Assembly (NCBI GenBank): GCA_036435485.1
Contig: CM071599.1
Span: 208,233,178 to 208,297,177, forward strand
DNA length: 64,000 nucleotides
Source: Saposhnikovia divaricata
Taxonomy: Eukaryota > Streptophyta > Magnoliopsida > Apiales > Apiaceae
Direction: 5' to 3'
In this document: positions 22,101-30,956 of the stretch, one piece after another
Layout of the letters: every line of letters starts with the position of its first letter
Position numbering within the stretch: the stretch's first letter is position 1
Program-made: the position numbers and the translations under genes
The notes under the pieces: model-generated
The model's database searches: none
What the model was told of the DNA's origin: nothing
Seen by the model: the letters and a program-made list of their open reading frames with translations, nothing else

Positions 22101-23158
22101 AATCTGAGGAGCTAAGCATTCTGTACAGGGATCAGTTAATGCAGCTAGCAGAGGACAAGGGTCCAGAATTCTCAGCTTATCCAAATTTTGTCCGGATGGT
22201 GGTTCAAGGAAAGATGAAGAGGGTGAGCATGGAGGAAAAGGACTTAATGGAACTTTCAGTGGAATCTCTTAAAGCTGTATGTAGACAAATGATGGGTAAG
22301 GGATTCGCCTCTGAGCTTAAAGATAAATCCGTGAGGATCATTGAAAGAGTCATATTCTTGAAGAGCAATGAGGTGTGGAAGTGTGATGTCATTGCTCCAA
22401 ACCCTCTCGACAACGTGAAGATTGAGCCGGAGCTGATAGAACAGAAATGGAATATTCTTCAAGCAATGAAGAATGTAGATGAAGCTTTGACTCTTCCTTC
22501 TGGAGAACTGGAACAAGGAGAAATAAGGGAGGCAGTTGGCGTTCCAGGGAAAGATAGTGTATACTGGATACACTCTTATGCTGATGATACAGCTGATGCC
22601 TTAGCATACATAGATGCAGACCAGAAACAAACACTCTTGCATATGAGTAGACAATGGCTGCTACAGACTCAAGATGCTGCATTTCTAGAGAAAGTGTTAT
22701 ATGTGTTCAAATGGGGCGAAGTGGAAGACAAGTTTGTTGAAGAAAAGCAGAGACTCGTGAATTACCTGTCTGAAGTAGTGGTGGAAAAGAAGCAAATGGA
22801 GCGAGATGCGGCTAGTGTCCACAATACTAACCGTGTCAAGGGCTACCCCAAGATGATCTATTGTCAGTTTAAAGCTGATAAAACTCATTGGAAATCTCAG
22901 CTCATCATGAAGAACTTTGAGGATATTCCAAAGATCAGGACTACTCAGGAGGTGGACAAACTCAGAAGGCTTTTCAAACATCCTTATCCAGAGCCCAAGA
23001 ACCCTCTAGAAATGGAAGCTGTAAGTCTGTTGAATGCTAGGTGGAAGCAGCTTAAAGATCCAGTATACAAGAAAGAAAAGCAGCAGAAGGAGAAGCTCAA
23101 AAGGCAGAAAGAAGAGAGAGACCAAGCTGCTGAAGCTAGAAAGAGGAAACGGAATTAG
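19130..23158 (+). CDS. Third ORF of element D (Sirevirus 'envelope-like' position), 1342 residues, function unknown
   Basis: One uninterrupted frame starts at an ATG in good context (AAAATGGCT). Residues ~1-260 are a globular domain (FKFWIRFLNLYSKASQAF, YGFRFTLAGQEYEVTEQIV, FAVALARELDINYGRIVLSE). Residues ~290-560 are acidic, serine-rich and disordered. ~580-680 is a predicted helical segment and ~690-730 a glycine-rich tract. ~770-890 is acidic with a coiled-coil part; ~900-1300 is a second globular domain with no match I recognise. The C-terminus is strongly basic (KRQKEERDQAAEARKRKRN), like a nuclear signal. I see no signal peptide and no membrane-spanning segment, so 'envelope' is only a positional label. 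It is much longer than the ~650 residues usual for this position. The intact frame in a young element suggests recent selection. Confidence 0.75.
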   Translation: MAHQFSLAKNNFYNISTEIGDQLPRFKFWIRFLNLYSKASQAFTAKPTLVHDALQQLWTSAVTFGSKSTPYGFRFTLAGQEYEVTEQIVNRVLGFPIKDAYDPEPTAAERLRFFEEIGCYPTKGPITGNIQKQFFHAEWNYFFEAITRCFRAREKDFHQIPIPMQTFAVALARELDINYGRIVLSEIVASMGSLATRDLFTTDVVCWFPRFLQMLINDLIPKDALAIRQGFARSPTSESLGMGTKSLATIANQDKHQGKPMSTPENIQMWLRYDAGVTNLEASSQVSSHAQNPSVHAEAFDEIPDEESDDAQGNQSGNLSLHTIHSSSYVSDSATHEPANPQDLSQGKSHISDSESDTHSYSLSPLLTEVRKPARIFIQDDEENEPEEQQLIRKKAKLFHAATSQPQSNPSVSHATTPPHASGSPLEHSAHRDFDFGQDDVPLDDTVASRGHEVLRTSAVPSPVRTDAAKRIGSDVVQGHFAASQTEIPTQEQTEFDPITVNNISYQVSAGTASLFGSIIEDIHERETGSVCERLGREGPSFLRPETERQIPTEHVLERGHLNQTPSLNTENFDTRMTSMENQMRQFGQTMGQFGINIGNNQRALDDYAARMASQATAFDDLTNKVNDLGHAGGVLGSTLNERMGALESTMHTMIVEISRMMFAVRSFVPPECFESEQPPPDAGAGGAGGGSGAGASGSGFGGSYAAGGSEDHGGAQDNSPKGESGKETRQQAVHIEEIEEPADLVKEPEIEPAVAEEALRRRKGKAIMVEEDEPVIDLSHQDTVQEVLDSDSDMEDVPFAHAVKRSLKEQGGGAGMSFGMPEEDPVDEETLQSQQLALEQAQFHKMKMMQEHAAFLEQKVELQGKQYEYELARLANPQVDLDKRRIGQKWDEARKIMMGPCAKGVHNKDADDLFYNLNLQNPMTGDYINALKRLISKVRVGYNANLKEWQVILSLVEGVPTSFLFVDDQFIMRRSASELFLLATKIQYSQSEELSILYRDQLMQLAEDKGPEFSAYPNFVRMVVQGKMKRVSMEEKDLMELSVESLKAVCRQMMGKGFASELKDKSVRIIERVIFLKSNEVWKCDVIAPNPLDNVKIEPELIEQKWNILQAMKNVDEALTLPSGELEQGEIREAVGVPGKDSVYWIHSYADDTADALAYIDADQKQTLLHMSRQWLLQTQDAAFLEKVLYVFKWGEVEDKFVEEKQRLVNYLSEVVVEKKQMERDAASVHNTNRVKGYPKMIYCQFKADKTHWKSQLIMKNFEDIPKIRTTQEVDKLRRLFKHPYPEPKNPLEMEAVSLLNARWKQLKDPVYKKEKQQKEKLKRQKEERDQAAEARKRKRN

Positions 23159-23504
23159 GGTTAAAGGTCAGAGTGGTGTGAACTTGAAGTTGGAAAAACT
23201 TCATGTCTTTCGGTTGCTTTAACTCACTTGAGGAAAATTCACCTTAGAGTGAATCCAATAAGGTGATATAAGTTTGACTAGAAGGTATGAAATAATCCAG
23301 GTGATAGGAATCATTCAAATGATCTTTAATTCGAGGTTCGAATTCTGTTTCTAGTTTTTATGTTCATTGTATTGTTTTCAAGTTCTTTTCAATTGTATAT
23401 TATTCAAGAATGTAATTTTAATTATCTTTTCTCGTCTCATTGTTTAGTTGAGTTATCCTTCATTAATTTGAATGTCATTGTTAGACAATCAAATTGGGGG
23501 AGAT
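23159..23504 (+). other. 3' untranslated part and polypurine tract of element D
   Basis: No gene is visible. The stretch ends in AAATTGGGGGAGAT (23491-23504), the polypurine tract directly before the TG of the 3' LTR. ATTTGAATGTCATTG sequence before it is AT-rich and non-coding. Confidence 0.8.
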
Positions 23505-24596
23505 TGAAAGGCAGAGTGTATAAACTTGTAACACTATAACTAATGTAACTCAAACTAAAGGAAAAGATACTTAACCAGAAGACAATCAAGAACAGGAAGT
23601 CACAAGAAATCAACACTAAATGAAGACAAGGTAATTGATACAATTAAACATGCTAACTATGATCCAGCCAAGAAGAAATCATTGAGAGAAGTTCAAGTTA
23701 AAGTTGTTCATGCCTCAGTGATTTGATAAATCAAGAATCAAGATCATAACTATCAGTATCAACAAGACCAATTGATTTCAAGTGAAGAAGAAGGAAAGCA
23801 AATATTGGAAAGCCAAGTTATTCAGTGAATATGGTAATTTATTCAAGAAGCAGAAACACTATCAAGACTAGTCACTTATGAACCAGACCAGTGCATCAAG
23901 TGTCAGGACATTGATAGCAAGTTTATGTCAGTAATAAAGAACCATGTTCAAGAGCTTGTTGAAGAATAAAGAAGACATGAAGATATCACAAGTTCAAGAT
24001 GTGCATTGAAGTTTCAAGTTGAAGACCAGAATATTTTCTAAGTACTAAATGTTCTGGATGGCTAAGTAGAAATTCTCAAGTAGAAGTTCTACTTAGGAAT
24101 TTCGAGATAGCCAAGTAGAAGTTCCACTTAGGAATTTCGAGATAGCCAAGTAGAAATTCTCAAGTAGAAGTTCTACTTAGGTGCAGCTTCAACATGACAC
24201 ATGGCATCTTCTGATTGGCAGATTTCCAAGCTTTCAAGATAAGGCAAGAATTATGTGGACATCATTGGGCCACGTACATCTTAGTCTTTGAAGACTACAG
24301 GACATAGATTACATGTAGTATAAATAGAAGTACTTGTGTAATGTTTTAGTTAGTGAGCAATTCTAGAGAAAAACACAAGAGAAAAAGAGAGAGTGCATTC
24401 ACAGAGCTTAGTATCATTCACTTCTCTCTCAACTTCTGTTATACTTTGTAATGAATGTTGTAGCAACCCTTTCAAGTTATATATAAAGAAATATATTCCT
24501 TGAATCTGTGTGTTCATTTATTGCATCGTTTTTATTGCCTCTCATATTCGAAAAGTTGTATTCACCCCCCCCTCTACAACACGTTTGGACCTAACA
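23505..24596 (+). repeat. 3' LTR of element D
   Basis: It is 1092 bp and looks identical to the 5' LTR, with TATAAATAG at about 24319-24327. It ends ACCTAACA, followed by the duplicated target GAGAT (24597-24601). Identity of the two LTRs means a very recent insertion. Confidence 0.95.
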
Positions 24597-24601
24597 GAGA
24601 T

Positions 24602-26200
24602 GCCATAAATAGCTTCGGGGCCAGACTGAGTTCCGTGGAGAAAGAGCAAGAATCAAGGAGAAAATCTCGGAGTATCCCACGAAATCATCATCGAACAAGG
24701 AAAACCTCCCAGACTGAGGAAGGTTCTCGAAGAGAAAGCTCCTCCTCATGGAAATACTGGAAGAAGAAACAGTCGGGATAACGGTGATAGGAGAATGGAG
24801 ATATACAAAGGGGATAGGCGGCCACGTAGCAACAAGGGCGCGCCCTCAGGTTCAGAACGTGCCCTCACTCTGAGGGACAGCACCGAGGTTCCCAGGGGAA
24901 TCCACAACCTCAAGGAAATCCCCAAGGTCAACAGACTCAAGCTCAAGGGAATCCCCAGGGTTAGCAAACTCAGGGGGGAACTGCGACACAAACTCATGTT
25001 GAAGCTCCAGGAGGTGCTCAAACAACTGTTCCACCTCCACCACTGGGGGGTACGCAGACTGGTGCATAACTAATATCCAAAATATCCCTGGTGTGGGAAC
25101 TTTTAATATGGATGACTTGAAAAGACTCCTTACTCACTTGGATTGAGGGAGAATATCTGCCATGGCACCAACATCTTCTCCATTCTCAGCTGAAGTAAGA
25201 GAGGCCCAACTCCCTGATGGGTATAGATCTATGGCCAATGATTTGCATTTTCATGGAAATGCAGATCCTGTGGAATTCCCAGGACGGTTTGATATCGAGA
25301 TGGATGTATATCAGGTGACAGAGTTAGCTAGGTGTCGATTATTGGCAGCAACATTCAGGGAGAGTGCACAACAGTGGTTTGCAAAGGGACGAAGAAAGTT
25401 TACAATCTTATTTCAAGAGATTCAATTCAGTGTCTACTTTGGTGCGAGGAGCGACTGATGAAACGCTCAAGAGTTTCTTGATAGCTCGATTGTTAGTAGG
25501 GACTGATTTCTGGAAGCATCTTCAAGGACGAGATCCACCTACTTTGGCTGATGTGTTTGCACGAGCTGAATCCTTCAAGATAGTAGAGAAATCCTTGGCG
25601 GATAATCGAAAGACAGACATGCAGGGAACTTCTAAAGGAAGAGTTAATAAGAGAAATGACAGATCTGTAAGTCCTACACACTGTACGGGGATTGGTGCTA
25701 ACCGGGTGAATGCAACTGAAGTGGGAAATAATGGGGGACCTCCAGATACATACACTTATGATAGGAGGCCAAATAATTATACCCCTCTGGCAGCCCCCAT
25801 TGAGCACATCTTTGAGGTGAATAAAGATAAAGGACTCTTTAGGAGGCCGGAGCCTTTATCTTCTTGGCAAAGCAAAGATAAGAAGAAGTATTGTGTGTAT
25901 CATGAGTCTTCAGGGTACCATACTCATGAATGTCATCAATTGAAGGATGAAATCAAAGACCTGATCAAAGAAGGATACTTGACTAACTGGATTCTTAGAG
26001 AAGTAAAGAAGCATAAGGAGAATCCTGACAAAAGAGATGGAGGGCGCGCCCTCCGTGGTGATGACAAGCCCAAAGAGAAGAAATTTGTCAAAGAAGGTAG
26101 TATCCATACAATTTTTGGAGGACGACGCCTAGGGGTGATAGTAACCATGCTTTGGAGAGATACGCAAGAGAGGCAGGGTATAGACCTCTCACTAATGTGA
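24602..26200 (+). pseudogene. gag of element C, second part
   Basis: After a stop at ~24779 the sequence continues in shifted frames: 24795-25073 (charged, low complexity), 25162-25458 (capsid-like, with ARCRLLAATFRESAQQWF), and 25364-26200 (SYFKRFNSVSTLVRGATDETLKSF in register with capsid, then KYCVYHESSGYHTHECHQLKDEI, a zinc-knuckle-like segment). At least two frame changes interrupt it. Products of this kind form the retrotransposon particle; this copy cannot encode an intact one. Confidence 0.7.
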
Positions 26201-26877
26201 ACAACTTGGAATTCAGGCCGCCCAAGTTATTCAAGGGAGAGTGTGTGGATATCACTTTCATTGAGGAAGAAGCTAGATGGGTGCACCATCCTCATAATGA
26301 TGCTTTGGTGGTGGCAATCCAGATTAGTTCCAAGAACGTACATCGGGTCCTTGTCGATAATGGAAGTTCAGTGAATATTCTATACTACAGCAATTACAAG
26401 AAGTTGGGACTTCCAGACTGGGATATAATTCCAGATAGTGGTTGGATCTATGGTTTTTCAAGCGAATCTATGAAATTCATTGGGACGATCAAACTACCAG
26501 TAACCCTTGGTGAAGGAGCTCTTTCTGTGACTCAGATGATGGACTTTATGATTTTGAATATGGAATCATCTCACAATGCCTTGGTAAGGCGCCCTCTGTT
26601 GAAGGAAATAAAAGTTGTGACCTCCATCTACCATCTTGCGATGAAATTTCCTACACCTAACGGTGTGGGGACTATACGAGGATCTCAACATGATTCAAGG
26701 GATTTTTATCACAAGGTAATCAAGAGATTTATAAAGCAACGAGATGGAGGGCGCGCCCTGAAAGAAGGAAGTTCAGAAGGGGATATGAGCCTTGTCCCAG
26801 GGGAAGTAAAAGTCCATTACCTTGTCCAAGAACCAGAAGAAACGCCCCATTATAGGGTGCGCCTTGAAGGGTTGTAG
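26152..26877 (+). pseudogene. Aspartic protease domain of element C
   Basis: This 241-codon open stretch contains the retropepsin motif VLVDNGSSVNILYY near 26348-26389 and the later NALVRRPLLKEIK. The D-N/S-G-S/A core is the active-site signature; the enzyme processes the gag-pol polyprotein. The expected ILGRP-like second motif reads VRRP here. The stretch overlaps the gag end and the RT frame start in other frames, so it is not continuous with them. The encoded segment GGRAL at ~26745-26762 is a copy of the element's CG-rich palindrome. Confidence 0.7.
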
Positions 26878-28174
26878 AGGGAAAGTACTTCAGTACTTGA
26901 CAATTTACAAGAGGGAATTCTGGAAGAAATTGAGGAAGATTCAGAGGATGTTATCACCATCAATCTTGGAGGTGAGCAGGTTGAAGGTAGGTGAATATTG
27001 CTTGAAAGGTTTGGTGCATAACCTTGTTGAGGAAGACTTCCCTCTTAAAGAGGACGCGCCCTCCAAGGATGAAGTGCCAGTTGAAGACCCTCGAAGCTTT
27101 GATTTTGATCTTGATCCAAGGACACCACCATTGGTTAAGAAAGCTGGTCCTGTAGAAGATACAATTTCGAATATGGTGGATGAAGGTGATCCGAGTAAGT
27201 TTTTGAAGATTGGGTCTCAACTGAATTCTAAGTTAAGAGGAATGCTCACTAACTTTCTCTTTAATAATCTGGATGTCTTTGCTTGGAGTCATGCCGACAT
27301 GGAGGGTATTGATCCAGAGGTTATGTGTCATCATCTGAATATATATCCTACTAGGAAAGGAATCTTAAAGAAATGCCGACCAGTAAGTGGAGAGAGAGCT
27401 ATAGCATTGAAGGAAGAGGTTGATAGACTTCTAGATGTTGGACTGATCAAGGAGTCATATTATCTAGATTGGTTGGCTCCGGTTCTTGTCAAGAAGCCTA
27501 ATGGAAAATGGAGGACTTGTGTGGATTTCACTGATCTGAATAAGGCATGCCCAAAGGATAGTTTCCTACTTCCGAAGATTGATCAGTTGGTGGATGCTAC
27601 GGTTGGGCATGCCCTGTTGAGTTTAATGGATGCCTATTCGGGCTATAACCAAATTCCCATGTATGGACCTGATCAAGAACATACATCTTTCATCACTGAT
27701 AGGAGGTTGTATTGCTACATTGGAATGCCATTCGGTTTGATCAATGCTGGAGCAACTTATCAGAGATTGGTGAATATGATGTTTAAGGACCTGATTGGAA
27801 AAACCATGGAGGTGTATGTGGATGATATGCTTGTTAAATCCCTGAAGGCTGGAAAGATCAAGGCATTGTTAGACATGAAGTCGCCCTCTAGTGTGAAGCA
27901 GGTTCAAAGCTTGACTGGAAGAATTGTAGCACTGAATCGTTTTGTGTCAAAGTCTTCTGATAGATGCAGAGAATTCTTCAAGTCAATCAAGGGGGCAGTA
28001 AAAGATTTCGTATGGACTTCTGAATGTGAGTATGCTTTTCATAAAATCAAGGAGCAGTTGGGGAACCCTCCACTCTTGACCAAGCCCGTGGAGGGGGAAA
28101 CCTTGATTCTATATTTGGCGGTTTCGGAGTATTCCATCAGTTGGTTTATCATCAATCTCCAGTTTACTATGTGA
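26822..28174 (+). pseudogene. Reverse transcriptase of element C with an internal deletion
   Basis: The 450-codon frame shows RT motifs in order: KPNGKWRTCVDFTDLNKACP, LMDAYSGYNQI (first catalytic Asp), FGLINAGATYQRLVN, and VYVDDMLVKS (catalytic DD). Directly after VKSLKA it reads KIKALLDMKSP, which in relatives lies roughly 50-60 residues later, so the stretch after the YVDD motif is missing while the frame is kept. It then continues into the connection and the start of the RT-linked RNase H (ILYLAVSEYSIS). Confidence 0.75.
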
Positions 28175-29023
28175 GTAAGCGCTTGCTTGATGCAGAAACC
28201 AGATATACTAGCATGGAAAAGTTGGTTTACGCCCTAATACTGGCATCAAGGAAGCTTCATCCGTACTTTCAAGCTCATAAGATCGAAGTTCGCACAGCTT
28301 ATCCGTTGCGGGTAATTCTTCATAAGCCGGAAACTTCTGGAAAAATGTTAAAATGGGCAATTGAGCTGGGTCAGTTTTATTCTGGAATTCGAGTCCGAAA
28401 ATGAGGAAAAGTCACTTGTGCTGGTTGATCCTGGAATTCCTACCGAGAGGGCGCACCCTCTTGAGGAAGTTCCTCAACCTTGGTGGAAGTTGCATGTAGA
28501 TGGAGCTGTGAATAATGGAGAAGCTGGTGCAGGTATAGTTTTGGTTACTCCAGAGGGGAATCAACTCATGAGTGCAATTCACTTCAAGTTTCAGGCAACT
28601 AATAACGATGCAGAGTATGAAGCTTTGATTAATGGATTGAAGATGGCCTTGGAAATGAAGGTTGCGAATTTGATCATTTCAAGTGATTCTGAGTTAGTGG
28701 TTGGACAAGTTAAAGGTGGATTTCAGTGTAGAGGTCCACGGACAGAGCTTTACATGAAGTGTGCTCAATGGTTAATTCAGAAATTTCGTGAAGTGAGGTT
28801 GGAATGCATTCCTCGGGATGAGAATTACAATACAAATGTATTAGCTAAGTTGCGATCTCAGAAGGATGCCATGTTGTTGGGAACAGTTCCTTTGCAAATT
28901 CAAGAAGTGCCAAATATTCCAGAGGTAGAATTGACTCCACAAGTTACTTGGATGACTCCTATTCAAGAATATATTCGGGGAGGGATACTTCCAAGCGAGA
29001 AGCTTGAAGTAAGGCGGCTTTAG
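28141..29023 (+). pseudogene. Doubled RNase H region of element C
   Basis: 28141-28404 carries the end of the first RNase H (YYVSKRLLDAETRYTSMEKL, then MLKWAIELGQF). After a frame change, 28361-29023 carries a second, archaeal-type RNase H (WKLHVDGAVNN, TNNDAEYEALINGL, SSDSELVVGQV, then CIPRDENYNTNVLA). The acidic residues of the active site (VDGA, E in AEYEA, SDSE) are present. Two RNase H domains in a row are a hallmark of plant Tat elements. The frame change between them makes the polyprotein broken here. Confidence 0.75.
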
Positions 29024-29041
29024 TATCAAGCAGCCAGATTT

Positions 29042-30262
29042 GTGGAATATGATGGAATTCTATATAAGAAGGGTTTCAACCAGCCACTTCTCAAGTGCAT
29101 AGATGGAGATGAATGCAATCATATCCTCAGGGAGGTGCATGAAGGGATATGTGGTAATCACTCGGGGGGTGGTTCGTTGGCAATGAAGGTGTTGAGACAA
29201 GGTTATTATTGGCCTATTATGAAGAAGGATGCCTATGAGTTTGTTAAGGCATGCGATAAATGTCAGAGGTTTGCTAACTACTCTACCAGTCCTGTTACTA
29301 CCTTGACTTCCATGATGAGTCCATGGCAATTTGCTATGTGAGGAATAGATCTCATTGGTGAACTCCCCAACGCTAAGGGAGGTGTGAAATATGCTGTTGT
29401 TGCCATGGATTACTTTACCAAGTGGGCGGAAGCAATGCCCTTAGCCACCATCACTGCGAAGAAAATCCGGGATTTTGTTTTCAACTCTATTGTGTGTAGA
29501 TTTGGGATTCCATACAAACTTGTATCAGATAATGGAAAGCAGTTCGACAGCAAAGAGTTGCGAAAGTTGTGTGATGATTTACGAATCAAGAAGGAATTTG
29601 CAGTTGTGTATCATCCTCAAAGTAATGGGCAAATAGAGGCTATCAACAAGATCATAAAGCATACTTTGAAGACGAAGTTAGAAGAAAGCAAGGGGAATTG
29701 GCCTGAAAAACTTCCCATGGTGTTGTGGTCATACAACACAACTCCAAGGACTACAACTGGGGAATCCCCTTTTATGTTGTCTTATGGATGTGAGGCAATG
29801 GTTCCTGTGGAAATTGGAGCGGGATCATTCAGGAGAGATTTTTACGATGAAGAAACCAATATGGTAAATCAAAGATTGAATCTTGATTTTCTGGAAGAAA
29901 CAAGAACTAACTCACAGCTGAGGTTGGCAACTTATCATCAAAGAGTTGCAAGATATTACAACAAGAAGGTGAAGACCCGTCCTTTCAACGTGGGTGATTT
30001 GGTTCTTCGGATGGTCATGCCGAATACTAGGGTAGCTGCTCATGGAGTCTTCGGTCCAAACTGGGAAGGACCTTACAATATCAAGTCTATCATTTGGGAA
30101 GGCACCTATCACTTAGAAGATTTGGATGGCAACACAATCCCAAGAGCATGGAATGCTGAGCATTTGAAGAAGATTATCAATAGGGTGCGGCTTTGGCCCC
30201 TATCTCATGAAGGCTTATATTTAAGTTATAGACTAGTATCAATAATTGTTCTCCTAGTTTAG
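29042..30262 (+). pseudogene. Integrase of element C (one nonsense codon)
   Basis: 29042-29341 encodes the zinc-binding HHCC domain (VHEGICGNHSGG ... CDKCQRFANYS). A TGA at 29339-29341 interrupts the frame, which resumes at 29384 with the catalytic core: VAMDYFTKWAEA (Asp), VSDNGKQFDSK (Asp) and PQSNGQIEAINKIIK (Glu). The C-terminal part (TRPFNVGDLVLRMV, FGPNWEGPYNIKSI) is the usual GPY/F-type module. There is no chromodomain, as expected for Tat. The family inserts the cDNA into the genome; the stop predicts an inactive copy. Confidence 0.8.
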
Positions 30263-30956
30263 GGAATAGTGCATATACACCTTTCTTAGACTTAGTCGAG
30301 ACTTGCTTGTTTTTCACACTTTTCAATAAATTATTCTCCTTAGCCAAGGGGGTAGTGTATGTATACCTCCCCTTGTTCTGTAGAGACTCAAGTTTAATGA
30401 AGATTTTCAAATCTTTTTCAAGATTTTCAATATTTTCAAGAATTGTTAGAAGAATATTGGCTGATAGAAATACAAAAGGTTGCGCCCCAATACAATAAGG
30501 CGCGCCCTGCGTTTACGCTGAAGAATTTACAAGTATTTTTAATGAAGATTTGAAGATTTTTTACAAGTTTTGTGGAAATTTGATCTAGAGGTCGCGCCCT
30601 AGTATATTAGGACGCGCCCTCAGTTTACATAGAAGAATTACTAGAAGACTTTTGAATATCTGTTTTTAACGCATGTTACTAGTAAAAGAATTTTTACGAA
30701 AGTCTACAGTTAAAAGAAAATTTTTATCAACTCGGAGGCCGCGCCTTTATACTAGGGCGCACCCTATATTTAAGATAACAAGCATGATAAATAACGAAGA
30801 CTTTTCAAGGTAAATAATGTAAAAAAGAATAGCGTAATTGCGAATTATCAAAAGCATTCAAGTTACAAATTGCAGGGTTTTACAAAGGACCCGCGCCTTA
30901 GAGAATTCATAGTTCAAACAAAAGTTGGATTGATTAAAGTTTAGAGAACGTTATGA
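30263..30956 (+). other. Spacer between integrase and the convergent antisense gene of element C
   Basis: Nothing in this stretch looks coding. It is AT-rich apart from about seven copies of the GC-rich near-palindrome (for example 30497-30508, 30589-30600, 30609-30620, 30736-30747 and 30754-30765). The contrast between AT-rich background and these short GC blocks is striking. Confidence 0.6.

Larger units (their letters stand above)
9733..24596 (+). mobile_element. Element D: Ty1/copia Sirevirus with third ORF, recent insertion
   Basis: Two 1092 bp LTRs that look identical flank 12.7 kb of internal sequence. A 5 bp target duplication GAGAT sits at 9728-9732 and 24597-24601, and joining the two flanks restores the gag frame of element C. 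The order (primer site for initiator tRNA-Met, long gag with zinc knuckles, PR-INT-RT-RNaseH, a long repeat-rich spacer, a third ORF, polypurine tract) is that of a Sirevirus. One frame break in RT makes this copy defective despite its youth. Confidence 0.95.

Noticed and set aside
19130..23158. Third ORF of D as a captured host gene
   Set aside because: Its place between pol and the polypurine tract is the normal third-ORF position of Sireviruses, and no host family is recognisable; captured origin cannot be shown from this window.
24597..24781. Separate small gene starting after element D
   Set aside because: It is the continuation of element C gag, interrupted by D, as shown by the GAGAT duplication and the restored frame.
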